From Microbacterium flavum (GTDB lineage: Bacteria > Actinomycetota > Actinomycetes > Actinomycetales > Microbacteriaceae), in the NCBI RefSeq assembly GCF_018717645.1, contig NZ_JAFLHG010000011.1:1-64000 (forward strand): a stretch of 64,000 bases of DNA. Reading direction: 5' to 3'. The translations under genes were made by a program, and so were the position numbers. The notes under the pieces were generated by a model. The model saw only the letters and a program-made list of their open reading frames with translations, ran no database searches and was not told the DNA's origin. Below, piece by piece: positions 34,742 through 44,015 of the stretch. Position 1 is the first letter of the stretch. Every line of letters starts with the position of its first letter.

Positions 34742-36112
34742 ATGAACACCCTCCTCAGCGACGCCTCAGCATCGCGGCCCGGCGGCGACGGCGAGCCGAC
34801 GAACCCCACCCTCGTCATCCGTGGCGGGCGGCCCCTTCAGGGACGTGTGGAGGTCAAGGGGGCGAAGAACCTCGCCACCAAGGCGATGGTCGCAGCCCTT
34901 CTGGGCGAGACGGTGAGCGTGCTGCGGGATGTCCCGGACATCAGCGACGTCCAGGTCGTGCGCTCGCTGCTCGAGGTGCACGGTGTCACGGTGGACGACG
35001 ACGGCGAGGGGGTGCTGCGACTGGACCCGAGCGGCGCGGTCTCGGCGCACATGGAGGAGATCGACGCGCACGCCGGCGCCTCGCGCATCCCGATCCTCTT
35101 CTGCGGCCCGCTCCTGCACCTGCTCGGCCAGGCGTTCATCCCGGACCTCGGCGGATGCCGCATCGGCGACCGTCCCATCGATTTCCACCTCGACGCGCTG
35201 CGCGCCTTCGGGGCGACGGTCGACAAGCTGCCGAGCGGCATCCGCCTCTCCGCGCCGAACGGTCTGCACGGCGCCGACATCACCCTGCCCTACCCGAGCG
35301 TCGGCGCGACGGAGCAGGTCCTGCTCACCGCGGTCCGTGCGAAGGGCACGACGGAGCTGCGGGGAGCGGCGATCGAGCCCGAGATCATGGATCTCATCGC
35401 CGTCCTGCAGAAGATGGGCGCGATCATCTCCTACGAGCCGAACCGCGTCATCTTCATCGAGGGCGTCGACAGCCTGCGCGGCTACGACCACCGCTGCATC
35501 TTCGACCGCAACGAGGCCGCCTCCTGGGCCTGCGCGGCGCTCGCGACGGACGGCGACATCTTCGTCGGCGGCGCGAAGCAGCCGGAGATGCTGACCTTCC
35601 TCAACGTCTTCCGCAAGGCGGGCGGCGACTTCGACATCGCCGAGGACGGCATCCGCTTCCGCCGGGGTGGGGCGCTGCGGCCCGTGATGGTGGAGACCGA
35701 CGTGCATCCCGGGTTCATGACCGACTGGCAGCAGCCGCTCATCGTCGCCCTCACCCAGGCCGAGGGCGTCTCGACCGTCCACGAGACCGTCTACGAGAAC
35801 CGTCTCGGCTTCACCCAGGCGCTCAACAAGATGGGCGCCGACATCGTCGTGCACTCGGAAGGACTCGCCAGCCCCGACCGGCGGGTGCCGCGTCGGGCGC
35901 TGGAGCAGGCCGCCGTCATCACCGGACCCACGCCGCTGCACGGCGCGGACGTCGTGGTGCCCGACCTCCGCGGAGGCTACAGCTACGTCATCGCGGCGCT
36001 GGCCGCCGAAGGCACCTCCCACGTGCGCGGCGTCGAGATCATCCGCCGCGGCTACGAGAAGTTCTTCGACAAGCTCATCGCGGTGGGCGCCGACTTCGAC
36101 GTCGTGGCCTGA
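34742..36112 (+). CDS. murA: UDP-N-acetylglucosamine 1-carboxyvinyltransferase
   Basis: A 456-residue EPSP-synthase-fold enzyme for the first committed step of peptidoglycan synthesis. The substrate-binding KGAKNLATKAM and the active-site loop PDLGGCRIGDRPIDFH are present. The catalytic residue is Cys139, the fosfomycin target, not the Asp found in mycobacteria. The N-terminal 22 residues are an extra flexible stretch. ATG 34742 is used because GTGAGG lies upstream. Confidence 0.95.
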   Translation: MNTLLSDASASRPGGDGEPTNPTLVIRGGRPLQGRVEVKGAKNLATKAMVAALLGETVSVLRDVPDISDVQVVRSLLEVHGVTVDDDGEGVLRLDPSGAVSAHMEEIDAHAGASRIPILFCGPLLHLLGQAFIPDLGGCRIGDRPIDFHLDALRAFGATVDKLPSGIRLSAPNGLHGADITLPYPSVGATEQVLLTAVRAKGTTELRGAAIEPEIMDLIAVLQKMGAIISYEPNRVIFIEGVDSLRGYDHRCIFDRNEAASWACAALATDGDIFVGGAKQPEMLTFLNVFRKAGGDFDIAEDGIRFRRGGALRPVMVETDVHPGFMTDWQQPLIVALTQAEGVSTVHETVYENRLGFTQALNKMGADIVVHSEGLASPDRRVPRRALEQAAVITGPTPLHGADVVVPDLRGGYSYVIAALAAEGTSHVRGVEIIRRGYEKFFDKLIAVGADFDVVA

Positions 36113-36115
36113 GGG

Positions 36116-36889
36116 GTGCCGGTGCCACCGCGTCGTCGCGCCTCCGCCGAGAAGAGCCGACCGAGCGTCTTCTGGCCGGCTGCGGCGATCGTCGTGCCGC
36201 TGACGGGTCTCATCGCGAAGATCGAGATCGTCGGCGGGGAGAACCTTCCGGCCGAAGGGGCCTACGTCCTCGCCCCGAACCACTACAGCGAGTTCGATCC
36301 GATCATCGTCGCGGTCGCGACGTGGCGGCTCGGCCGTGCGCCGCGGTTCATGGCCAAGGAGAGCCTGTTCCGCGTCCCGGTGCTGGGCGCGCTCCTGCGC
36401 GCGACGGGGATGATCCCGGTGGCGCGCGCGTCCACGGCATCCGCCGCGAAGCAGACGATCGTGCAGGCCGAGGATCTCGCCGCCCACGGCCGCGGCGTCA
36501 TCGTCTACCCGGAGGGCTCGCTCACCCGCGACCCGGGCCTGTGGCCCATGCGCGGCAAGACCGGCGCCGTCCGCCTCGCCCTCGCCGGCGACCTTCCCGT
36601 CATCCCGATGGCCACCTGGGGTGTCCAGCGGATCCTGCCGCGCTACGGCAAGCTCAGCCTGTGGCCGCCGCGCAAGCGGGTCCGCGTGGCCGTCGGCCCC
36701 GCCGTCGATCTCGACGCCTTCCGTGGCGGGCCGCGCACCAACACCAACCTCACCGCCGCGACGGACGTCGTGATGGCGGACATCGCCGGTCTTCTCTCGG
36801 ACCTGCGCACCGAGCCCGCGCCGGCTGCGCGCTGGGACCCCGCCATCCACGGACAGAAGGAGACGGGGCGCCTTGAGTCCGAGAACTGA
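36116..36889 (+). CDS. plsC: 1-acyl-glycerol-3-phosphate acyltransferase, PlsC-like
   Basis: A 257-residue membrane-associated acyltransferase with the HX4D motif in APNHYSEFDPI, the substrate motif IVYPEGSLTRDPG and ATGMIPVARAST. It makes phosphatidic acid from lysophosphatidate. Two GTG starts (36116 and 36122) are possible right after the murA stop; the first has GAGGGG overlapping the stop. Its end overlaps the gpsA start. The last 30 residues are a basic tail. Confidence 0.9.
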   Translation: MPVPPRRRASAEKSRPSVFWPAAAIVVPLTGLIAKIEIVGGENLPAEGAYVLAPNHYSEFDPIIVAVATWRLGRAPRFMAKESLFRVPVLGALLRATGMIPVARASTASAAKQTIVQAEDLAAHGRGVIVYPEGSLTRDPGLWPMRGKTGAVRLALAGDLPVIPMATWGVQRILPRYGKLSLWPPRKRVRVAVGPAVDLDAFRGGPRTNTNLTAATDVVMADIAGLLSDLRTEPAPAARWDPAIHGQKETGRLESEN

Positions 36890-38018
36890 CGGACGCCGCG
36901 TCGACCCGGGGATGCCGCGCATCGCCGTGATCGGCGCCGGGAGCTGGGGGACCACCTTCGGCAAGGTGCTCGCCGACGGCGGCGCCCACGTGGTGATGTG
37001 GGCGCGCCGGGCCGAGCTCGCGCAGGAGATCCAGGAGGGGCACCGCAACAGCGAGTATCTGCCCGGTGTGAACCTGCCCCGCAGCATGTCGGCCACGTCG
37101 CACCTCTCCGAAGCGCTCGAGGGCGCCTCCCAGGTGTACCTCGCGATCTCCAGCCAGGCGCTCCGGCAGAACCTCAAGGCGGTGCGCCCGCTCCTCGCGC
37201 ACGGGGAGGTCCCGGTGGTCTCCCTCATGAAGGGCGTCGAGAAGCGTTCCGGTCTGCGCATGAGCCAGGTCATCGAGCAGGAGCTGCACTGCGACCCCGC
37301 GCGGATCGCCGTGGCATCCGGGCCGAACCTCGCGCTCGAGATCGCGCGGGAGCAGCCGACGGCGGCGGTCATCTCCTCGATCAGTCGCGACACCGCCGAC
37401 GCCGTCGCTCGGCGCGCGCGCAACGGCTACTTCCGGACATTCGTCAACACGGACGTGATCGGCACCGAGTTCGGGGGCGTGCTGAAGAACCTGATCGCCG
37501 TCGCGATCGGCATCGTCGACGGTGTCGGCTATGGCGAGAACACGAAGGCGTCCATCATCACGCGCGGCCTCGTTGAGATGACGGACTTCGCGGTGGCGCA
37601 GGGCGCGCAGCCCGAGACGCTGCAGGGTCTGGCCGGCCTCGGCGACCTCATCGCGACATGCCAGTCGCCTCTCAGCCGCAACAACACCGCCGGGCGTCTG
37701 CTCGGCCAGGGGTACAGCTTCCAGGACGTCGTGAAACAGATGAACCAGACGGCGGAGGGGCTCGCATCCGTCGCGCCCGTGCTGCAGCTGGCCCGCGCGG
37801 CGGGAGTGCAGATGCCGATCGTCGAGCAGGTCAAGATGGTGCTCGACGGCACGATGAATCCGCGCGACATCGCCCCGCACCTGACGACGGACGACGACAA
37901 GCCCACGGGCGAGAGGACCGAGAATGGACAAGACGGTGGTGGCGGTGCTCTTCGGCGGTCGCTCAAGCGAGCATTCGATCAGCTCCGCAACGGCCGGGGG
38001 AGTGCTGCGGGCGATTGA
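36873..38018 (+). CDS. gpsA: Glycerol-3-phosphate dehydrogenase (NAD(P)+)
   Basis: A 381-residue enzyme making glycerol 3-phosphate for phospholipids. The N-terminal nucleotide loop is IAVIGAGSWGTTFGKVLADG, the catalytic Lys region is TEFGGVLKNLIAVAIG and GLGDLIATCQSPLSRNN is typical. The start may be TTG 36873 (AAGGAG ten bases upstream) or ATG 36912. The C-terminal ~45 residues (...GGGGALRRSLKRAFDQLRNG...) exceed the usual end and overlap the ddl gene by 95 bases. Confidence 0.93.
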   Translation: MSPRTDGRRVDPGMPRIAVIGAGSWGTTFGKVLADGGAHVVMWARRAELAQEIQEGHRNSEYLPGVNLPRSMSATSHLSEALEGASQVYLAISSQALRQNLKAVRPLLAHGEVPVVSLMKGVEKRSGLRMSQVIEQELHCDPARIAVASGPNLALEIAREQPTAAVISSISRDTADAVARRARNGYFRTFVNTDVIGTEFGGVLKNLIAVAIGIVDGVGYGENTKASIITRGLVEMTDFAVAQGAQPETLQGLAGLGDLIATCQSPLSRNNTAGRLLGQGYSFQDVVKQMNQTAEGLASVAPVLQLARAAGVQMPIVEQVKMVLDGTMNPRDIAPHLTTDDDKPTGERTENGQDGGGGALRRSLKRAFDQLRNGRGSAAGD

Positions 38019-39006
38019 CCGCGAGCGCTTCGACGTCCTGCCGATCGGGATCACCCGCGACGGTGCGTTCGTTCTCGAGGACGACGATCCGGACAAGTTC
38101 GCGCTCGACCCCGGTCACCTCCCCGAGGTCGTCGACAACGGCACGAGGATCCTCTGGCCCGATTCGGCCACGACCCGGGAGCTGCGCGTGTCGGATGCGG
38201 ACGGCATCCGTTCGCTCGGCGAGATCGACGTGGTCTTCCCGATCCTCCACGGCCGGTTCGGCGAGGACGGGACGGTGCAGGGGTTCCTCGAGCTCCTCGA
38301 CCTGCCCTATGTCGGCGCGGGGCTGCTCATGTCGGCGATCGGCATGGACAAGCACACGACCAAGCAGGTGCTGAAGGCGGCGGGCGTGCCCGTCGTGCCG
38401 TGGGTGACCCTCACCCGGCGAGACCTCGATCGGGACCGTGCGTTCGCGGAGCGCCGGGTCCGCTCGCTGGGGCTCCCCGTGTTCGTCAAGCCCGCCCGCG
38501 CGGGATCGAGCGTCGGCGTCTCCAAGGTGTCCGAGTGGGACGATCTGGATGCCGCGCTCGACGTCGCGTTCGCCGAGGACGGCACCGTCCTCGTCGAACA
38601 GGCCGTCAGCGGCCGCGAGGTCGAATGCGGGGTGCTGCAGGGGCGGGGCGGCGCCGCACCGCGCGTGAGCGTCGCGGGCGAGATCGTCATCACCGGGCGC
38701 GACTTCTACGACTTCGAGGCGAAGTACCTCGGCGCGCCGGGCATCGACCTGGTCTGCCCCGCCGACCTCGGCGCGGGCGAGCTCGCGGAGATGCAGCGCA
38801 TCGCCGCGCGCGCGTTCGAGGCCGTCGGAGGTCAGGGACTCTCCCGCGTGGACTTCTTCTTCACCGGCACCGAGTTCTTCGTCAACGAGGTCAACACGAT
38901 GCCCGGGTTCACGCCCATCTCGATGTTCCCGACGTGCTGGATCGCCTCGGGGATGAGCTACCCCGCCCTCATCACCGAGCTCATCGAGCTCGCGCGGGAG
39001 GACTGA
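37924..39006 (+). CDS. ddl: D-alanine--D-alanine ligase
   Basis: A 360-residue ATP-grasp ligase that makes the D-Ala-D-Ala dipeptide of peptidoglycan. Seen are VVAVLFGGRSSEHSISSATA, FPILHGRFGEDGTVQGFLEL, FVKPARAGSSVGVSKV and FFVNEVNTMPGFTPISMFP. The active-site Tyr of the omega loop is replaced by Phe (DFYDFEAKYLG keeps the YDFEAKY type). The ATG lies inside the 3' end of gpsA, with GAGAGGACCGAGA upstream. Confidence 0.95.
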   Translation: MDKTVVAVLFGGRSSEHSISSATAGGVLRAIDRERFDVLPIGITRDGAFVLEDDDPDKFALDPGHLPEVVDNGTRILWPDSATTRELRVSDADGIRSLGEIDVVFPILHGRFGEDGTVQGFLELLDLPYVGAGLLMSAIGMDKHTTKQVLKAAGVPVVPWVTLTRRDLDRDRAFAERRVRSLGLPVFVKPARAGSSVGVSKVSEWDDLDAALDVAFAEDGTVLVEQAVSGREVECGVLQGRGGAAPRVSVAGEIVITGRDFYDFEAKYLGAPGIDLVCPADLGAGELAEMQRIAARAFEAVGGQGLSRVDFFFTGTEFFVNEVNTMPGFTPISMFPTCWIASGMSYPALITELIELARED

Positions 39007-39037
39007 GCGGCCGGAGGGGCGTCGGGGCTCCTCGCCC

Positions 39038-39523
39038 TCAGGAGGCGGGGCGCTCCGTGCACACCGCGCCTGTCGTCGGCAGCTGGCCGACGGCGGTCCC
39101 GATGTCGGTGAGCACCTGCGATCCGCTGACCGCGTCGTAGTCGAGGTACACCTCGAGAGCAGGCGTGCGCCCGTACGTCGTGAAGCGGTACTTCGGGGCA
39201 TCTGTGTCGTCGATGATCCAATCGACGCCGGCACGGGTGTCGCACGGCAGCGTGGAGGGACCCGGCTCGGCGACGCCGCAGGTGAGCAGGACGGTGCTCG
39301 GGTCGCCCCAGGCTGCCGTCGCCTGCGCGTCGGTCCATCGACGCTGCTGCCCGTCCACGGCATCGGGGAGCCGCACGGTGACGGCGGCGCAGGCAGGGTC
39401 GTTCGCGCCCTTGGCGGGCGTCATCGACACCGTGCCAGAGCAGCCGGTCAGAAGGCCCGCCGTCCCGACGGCCGCAAGGACCAGGATCGTGAGCGCGGAT
39501 GCGGAGCGGCGCGGGCGGAACAC
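39038..39523 (-). CDS. DUF3515 lipoprotein
   Basis: A 161-residue exported lipoprotein with a signal peptide and lipobox LLTGC (Cys28), followed by a DUF3515 domain (...ACAAVTVRLPDAVDGQQRRW..., four more Cys that may pair outside the cell). Function unknown; in many actinobacteria it sits next to thiL and ddl as here. The GTG start is six bases after TAGCCT, so probably leaderless. Convergent with ddl. Confidence 0.85.
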   Translation of the reverse strand: MFRPRRSASALTILVLAAVGTAGLLTGCSGTVSMTPAKGANDPACAAVTVRLPDAVDGQQRRWTDAQATAAWGDPSTVLLTCGVAEPGPSTLPCDTRAGVDWIIDDTDAPKYRFTTYGRTPALEVYLDYDAVSGSQVLTDIGTAVGQLPTTGAVCTERPAS

Positions 39524-39545
39524 CCCACCAGGCTACCGTGGAGGG
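39524..39545. promoter_or_regulatory. Overlapping divergent leaderless promoters
   Basis: TAGCCT on the minus strand (39535-39530) is six bases before the DUF3515 GTG, and TACCGT on the plus strand (39534-39539) is six bases before the thiL ATG. The two -10 boxes share two base pairs, so the start codons of the two genes are only 22 bases apart. Confidence 0.6.
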
Positions 39546-40544
39546 ATGGACGGTGGACGCAGGGACGAGGGCGACGCGAGCACTGTCGGCGAGCTCGGCG
39601 AGCGGGCCGTGCTGAGTCGCATCCTGCGCGTGCTCGGCGGCACCTCTCGGGCAGAGGTCGGCCCCGGCGACGACGCCGCGGTGCTCGCCGCGCCGGGCGG
39701 GCGGGTGGTGGTCTCCACCGACACGCTCGTGCACGGGCCCGATTTCCGCCTCGCCTGGTCGAGCGGCGCGGATCTCGGCTGGAAGGCGGCGGCGGTGAAC
39801 CTCGCCGACATCGCAGCGATGGGGGCGCGACCGGTCGCATTGTTCGTGGCGCTCGCCCTTCCCGACGACACCGAGGCACGGTTCGTCGACGAGCTCGCCC
39901 AGGGGCTCCGGGACGCCTGCGACGCGCTCGCCCCCGGGTGCGCCGTCGAGGGGGGAGACCTGACGGCATCCGACACGCTCACGATCGCGGTCACCGTGCT
40001 GGGCGTCCTCGACGGTGGGGACCCCGTGCTCCGGTCGGGGGCGCGCCCCGGCGATGTCGTCGCCGTCTCCGGCGAGCTGGGCGGCGCCGCGCGCGGTGTG
40101 GCGCTCCTCTTCGAGCGGTTCCGGGATGCCTCGGGAGTTCCGACGGCGATCGATGCGCACGCGCTCACCGAGGCCGAGCGAGCCGACGTCACCGCGCAGC
40201 TGCGGCCGACCCCGCCCGTCCGGCGCGGGGTGGAGGCCGCGCGGGCCGGGGCGACCGCGATGATGGATGTCTCGGACGGGCTGCTGCTGGATGCCACGCG
40301 GCTCGCGGATGCCTCCGGGGTGACCATCGATCTCGACGCCGGTCTCGACGACGACGCGCTGCGCGGGGGAGAAGACCACGGGCTTCTCGCGTGCTTCCCG
40401 CCGGGCGCCGTTCTGCCGGAGTCGTTCGTCCTCCGTGGGCACGTGCGCGAGCGGGGCGCCGCACCCGTGACGATCGCGGGCACGCCGGTCACGGGGCGAC
40501 TCGGCTGGGACCCGCACCGCGACTGGGATGCGGGTCGCGGCTGA
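39546..40544 (+). CDS. thiL: Thiamine-monophosphate kinase
   Basis: A 332-residue kinase for the last step to thiamine diphosphate. The ATP/Mg loop GPGDDAAVLAAPGGRVVVST, the DLGWKAAAVNLADIAAMGARP core and MMDVSDGLLLDATRLA match ThiL. The ATG is six bases after a -10 box. It ends nine bases before the convergent rsmD stop. Confidence 0.94.
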   Translation: MDGGRRDEGDASTVGELGERAVLSRILRVLGGTSRAEVGPGDDAAVLAAPGGRVVVSTDTLVHGPDFRLAWSSGADLGWKAAAVNLADIAAMGARPVALFVALALPDDTEARFVDELAQGLRDACDALAPGCAVEGGDLTASDTLTIAVTVLGVLDGGDPVLRSGARPGDVVAVSGELGGAARGVALLFERFRDASGVPTAIDAHALTEAERADVTAQLRPTPPVRRGVEAARAGATAMMDVSDGLLLDATRLADASGVTIDLDAGLDDDALRGGEDHGLLACFPPGAVLPESFVLRGHVRERGAAPVTIAGTPVTGRLGWDPHRDWDAGRG

Positions 40545-40553
40545 CGCGGCCGC

Positions 40554-41123
40554 TCAGTCCTCCGGGGCGAGCGGACCGACCCACCACAGGGTCGTGTCGC
40601 CGTACCGCTTCGCCCGGTCGATCGTGAGCCCCGGCGGAAGCGCCGGCTCTCCCGAGCGGGTCGACCGCTCGATGATGACCGTGGCCGCGGGGCTCAGCCG
40701 CGGCGCGAGCAGCGTGAGGGTGTCCCCGAGTGTGGCGTCGTCGAGGTCGTAGGGCGGATCGACGAAGACGAGGTCGAAGCTCCGGGCGTTCGCGCGCAGG
40801 TAGGCGTCCGCGGCGGCACGGTGCACGCGGGCGGGCGGCGCCGACATCGCGGTGCCGACCGACCGTGCGTTGCGTTCGGCGACGGAGGCGGCGCGCGGCG
40901 CCTTCTCGACGAGGTCGGCGGATGCCGCACCCCGGCTGAGCGCTTCGAGCCCCAGTGCGCCCGACCCGGCGAAGAGATCGAGGACCACGGCTCCCTGGAT
41001 CAGATCGCTCGACTCCAGCGCCCCGAAGAGCGACTCGCGCACGCGGTCGCTCGTCGGGCGGGTGCCGGCATCCGGCACGGCGAGGGTCAGAGAACCGGCG
41101 ATGCCGGCGATGATGCGCGTCAC
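40554..41123 (-). CDS. rsmD: 16S rRNA (guanine(966)-N2)-methyltransferase
   Basis: A 189-residue SAM methyltransferase with the N-terminal TRIIAGIAGSLTLAVPDAGT then RPTSDRVRESLF, the SAM loop VLDLFAGSGALGLEALSRGA and catalytic DPPYDLDD. It methylates G966 of 16S rRNA. Near recG and coaD, as in most actinobacteria. Confidence 0.93.
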   Translation of the reverse strand: MTRIIAGIAGSLTLAVPDAGTRPTSDRVRESLFGALESSDLIQGAVVLDLFAGSGALGLEALSRGAASADLVEKAPRAASVAERNARSVGTAMSAPPARVHRAAADAYLRANARSFDLVFVDPPYDLDDATLGDTLTLLAPRLSPAATVIIERSTRSGEPALPPGLTIDRAKRYGDTTLWWVGPLAPED

Positions 41124-41168
41124 CCGCTCACCCTATCGACGCCCGGGCAGCACCCGGCCGGGATCCGG

Positions 41169-41765
41169 TCAGGACCCGGCTGACGTCTCGCTCTGCAGAC
41201 GCGGCTCGGTGCGCCGCTCCGGGCGCAGGCCCGCCTTGTCGGCGTAGAAGGCGCGGATGCGGTCCATGTCGGCCGCGACATCCCCGGTGAGGCTCATGGT
41301 CGGTCCGAGCCCGGTCGTCATCGTCGTGCGATCGACGTACCCGAGGGTCACCGGCATCCCCGTCTCTCGCGCGATGCGGTAGAAGCCGCTCTTCCAGAAC
41401 ACGGCTTCGCTTCGCGGGCCGCGGGTGCCGCGCGTGCCGTCGGGAGTGACGACGAGGCCGAACACCTCGCCGTCGCGGACGCGCCCGACGACCTCGTCGA
41501 CGACCCGACTCGCGTCGTCGCGCTGGACCGGGATGCCGCCGAGCGCACGCATGATCGGCCCGCGCCACCCGGCGAACAGGCTCGCCTTGCCGAGCCACCG
41601 GATCGGGATGCCGAGGCGCCACGCGATCGCGAGCATGAGGACGAAGTCCCAGTTCGACGTGTGCGGGGCGCCGATGAGCACGGTGGGCCGCGTGGGCGCC
41701 GGCTCGGAGCGCAGCGTCCAGCGGCTGAAGAACCAGTAGACACGGGCGAGGAGGCGACGGATCAC
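41169..41765 (-). CDS. Small glycerolipid acyltransferase (PlsC-like fold)
   Basis: A 198-residue acyltransferase with HX4D in GAPHTSNWDFVLM and the downstream motif FGLVVTPDGTRGTRG. It is shorter than PlsC and belongs to the small-acyltransferase group related to the one active on lysophospholipids. Exact acceptor unknown. The GTG start is six bases after TACAGT (41777-41772), so it is probably leaderless. Divergent from recG. Confidence 0.82.
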   Translation of the reverse strand: MIRRLLARVYWFFSRWTLRSEPAPTRPTVLIGAPHTSNWDFVLMLAIAWRLGIPIRWLGKASLFAGWRGPIMRALGGIPVQRDDASRVVDEVVGRVRDGEVFGLVVTPDGTRGTRGPRSEAVFWKSGFYRIARETGMPVTLGYVDRTTMTTGLGPTMSLTGDVAADMDRIRAFYADKAGLRPERRTEPRLQSETSAGS

Positions 41766-41777
41766 GTGAGAACTGTA
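41766..41777 (-). promoter_or_regulatory. -10 box of the small acyltransferase gene
   Basis: On the minus strand TACAGT is followed by TCTCAC and the GTG start, the leaderless pattern. Confidence 0.55.
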
Positions 41778-41824
41778 CGCGGCGGCGCATACCCGGCGGG
41801 AAGTATGCCGTCCGTCCCCCTGCC

Positions 41825-41836
41825 TAGACTTCTCGC
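41825..41836 (+). promoter_or_regulatory. -10 box of leaderless recG
   Basis: TAGACT (41825-41830), six bases, then ATG 41837. No ribosome-binding site. Confidence 0.55.
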
Positions 41837-43999
41837 ATGGCCTCGCTCACGCTCGACTCGTCGCTCGTCGACGCGCTGGGCTCGAAGACGGCCGGCGTCT
41901 TCGAGCGGGCATTCGGGGCCCTGACGGTGGCGGATCTGCTGAACCACTATCCGCGCCGATACGCGCGTCGCGGCGAGCTCACCCCGATCGCGTCGCTCCC
42001 GCTCGGCGAGCAGGTGACGATCGTCGCCGAAGTGCGCTCGGTCACCTCCCGACCCATGCGTCAGCGCAGCGGATCGATCGTCGAAGTCGTGATCAGCGAC
42101 GGCGTCGGCGCGCTCACCCTCACCTTCTTCAACCAGAAATGGCGTGCCGACCAGCTCCGCGTCGGCCGGCAGGGGATCTTCTCCGGCAAGGTCGGCCAGT
42201 TCAAGGGGCACCAGCAGCTCGCCCACCCCGATTACGAGCTGTTCGACGACGAGGATGCCGCACGGCTGAACGCACAGGCGCAGCAGCACACGCCGATCCC
42301 GATCTATCCCGCGACGAGCACGGTGGCCAGCTGGCAGGTGCAGAAGGCCGTGGCCGACATCCTCGAGCGCCTCGCGCCCATCGCCGACCCGCTGCCCGAG
42401 GACTTCCGGCGCACCCACGACCTCTCGGACGCCGACACGGCGCTGCGTCGTCTGCACGCGCCCCAGGAGTTCGAGGACATCGAGCCGGCGCGTGCCGCGC
42501 TGCGCATGCAGGAGGCATTCGTCCTGCAGACCGGACTCCTCCAGCAGCGCCAGGCCGTCCGGGACATGTCGGCGACGGCGCGGGCGCCGGGCGACCTGCT
42601 CACCCGATTCGATGCGCGGCTGCCCTTCGAGCGCACCGACGATCAGGTCGCGGTCGGCGACGTGATCGCGCGCGATCTCGAGGGCGCGTGGCCGATGAAC
42701 CGCCTCGTCCAGGGCGAGGTCGGCTCGGGCAAGACCCTCGTCGCCCTCCGCGCCATGCTGCAGGTCGCGCAGTCCGGGGGGCAGTCGGCGCTCATCGCCC
42801 CGACCGAGGTGCTCGCCGCGCAGCACGTGCGCTCCATCGCGAAGATGCTCGGACCGGATCTCGCGCCCGAGCTCATGCCGACCCTGCTGACCGGCCAGCT
42901 CTCCGCCGCCGAGCGCCGCAAGGCGGCCCTGCGCGCCGCGTCCGGTCAGGCGCGGATCGTCGTCGGCACCCACGCCCTCCTGAGCGCCTCCACCACCTTC
43001 GCCGATCTGGGTCTCGTCGTCGTCGACGAGCAGCACCGGTTCGGCGTCGAGCAGCGCGAGACGCTGCGCGCGAAGGGCACGGCGCCTCATGTGCTCGTCC
43101 TCACGGCGACCCCCATCCCGCGCACCGTCGCGATGACGGTGTTCGGCGACCTCGACGTCTCCACGATCCGCACGCTGCCCACCGGACGCGCCGGGATCAC
43201 GACGCACGTCGCGCCCCTCGCGGAGAAGCCCGGCTGGTTCGGGCGGGTGTGGGAGCGCGCGGCCGAGGAGGTCGCGCTCGGCCGGCAGGTCTTCGTCGTC
43301 TGCGCGGCGATCGACGCCGAGGCCTCCGGCAAGGCGCAGGACGAGCCCGAGGCGGCGCCCGTCCTCGAGGGGGAGCAGCCCCGCACCCGCTGGGGCGTCG
43401 TCCAGGTGGCGGAGCTCCTCGCCTCCCTGCCGCCCTACGCCGGCATCCGTGTGGAGATCCTGCACGGCAAGATGCCGGGGGAGCAGAAGGATGCCGTGAT
43501 GCAGGCCTTCGCCCGCGGCGAGATCGACGTCCTCGTCGCGACCACCGTCGTGGAAGTCGGCGTGGACGTGCCGAACGCGTCGACCATGATCATCCTCGAG
43601 GCCGACCGGTTCGGGGTCTCGCAGCTCCACCAGCTCCGCGGTCGCGTCGGACGGGGCGCCGTTCCGGGGCTGTGCCTCCTCGTCACGGAGGCGCCGGAGG
43701 GGACACCTGCCCGCTCGCGGGTGGACGCGGTGGCCTCGACGACCGACGGATTCGCTCTCGCGGAGGTCGACCTCGAGCTCCGTGGTGAGGGCGACGTGCT
43801 CGGCGACGCGCAGTCGGGCGCCCGGTCGTCCCTCCGGCTCCTGCGCGTCGTGGCCGACGCCGACATCATCGCCCTCGCCCGGCAGGCGGCCGAGGACCTC
43901 CTCGAGACCGACCCGGCGCTGCACGCCCACCCCGGCCTGGATGACGCGCTGCGGCGGCGGCTGGGCACGCAGGAGCGCGCCGCTCTCGCGAAGAACTGA
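41837..43999 (+). CDS. recG: ATP-dependent DNA helicase RecG
   Basis: A 720-residue superfamily-2 helicase that remodels stalled replication forks and branched DNA. The N-terminal wedge (OB-fold) domain covers about 50-160. The motor shows LVQGEVGSGKTLVALRAML (motif I), VVVDEQHRFGVEQR (DEQH, motif II), LTATPIPRTVAMTVFGD (motif III) and QLRGRVGRG (motif VI). Full length. Read from a leaderless start. Confidence 0.95.
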   Translation: MASLTLDSSLVDALGSKTAGVFERAFGALTVADLLNHYPRRYARRGELTPIASLPLGEQVTIVAEVRSVTSRPMRQRSGSIVEVVISDGVGALTLTFFNQKWRADQLRVGRQGIFSGKVGQFKGHQQLAHPDYELFDDEDAARLNAQAQQHTPIPIYPATSTVASWQVQKAVADILERLAPIADPLPEDFRRTHDLSDADTALRRLHAPQEFEDIEPARAALRMQEAFVLQTGLLQQRQAVRDMSATARAPGDLLTRFDARLPFERTDDQVAVGDVIARDLEGAWPMNRLVQGEVGSGKTLVALRAMLQVAQSGGQSALIAPTEVLAAQHVRSIAKMLGPDLAPELMPTLLTGQLSAAERRKAALRAASGQARIVVGTHALLSASTTFADLGLVVVDEQHRFGVEQRETLRAKGTAPHVLVLTATPIPRTVAMTVFGDLDVSTIRTLPTGRAGITTHVAPLAEKPGWFGRVWERAAEEVALGRQVFVVCAAIDAEASGKAQDEPEAAPVLEGEQPRTRWGVVQVAELLASLPPYAGIRVEILHGKMPGEQKDAVMQAFARGEIDVLVATTVVEVGVDVPNASTMIILEADRFGVSQLHQLRGRVGRGAVPGLCLLVTEAPEGTPARSRVDAVASTTDGFALAEVDLELRGEGDVLGDAQSGARSSLRLLRVVADADIIALARQAAEDLLETDPALHAHPGLDDALRRRLGTQERAALAKN

Positions 44000-44003
44000 C
44001 GGA

Positions 44004-44015
44004 TAGGCTGGACGC
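44004..44015 (+). promoter_or_regulatory. -10 box of leaderless coaD
   Basis: TAGGCT (44004-44009) and six bases before ATG 44016, just after the recG stop. Confidence 0.55.

Noticed and set aside
34766..37423. 885-codon open frame opposite murA, plsC and gpsA
   Set aside because: It spans three well-supported genes on the other strand and shows no recognisable motif.
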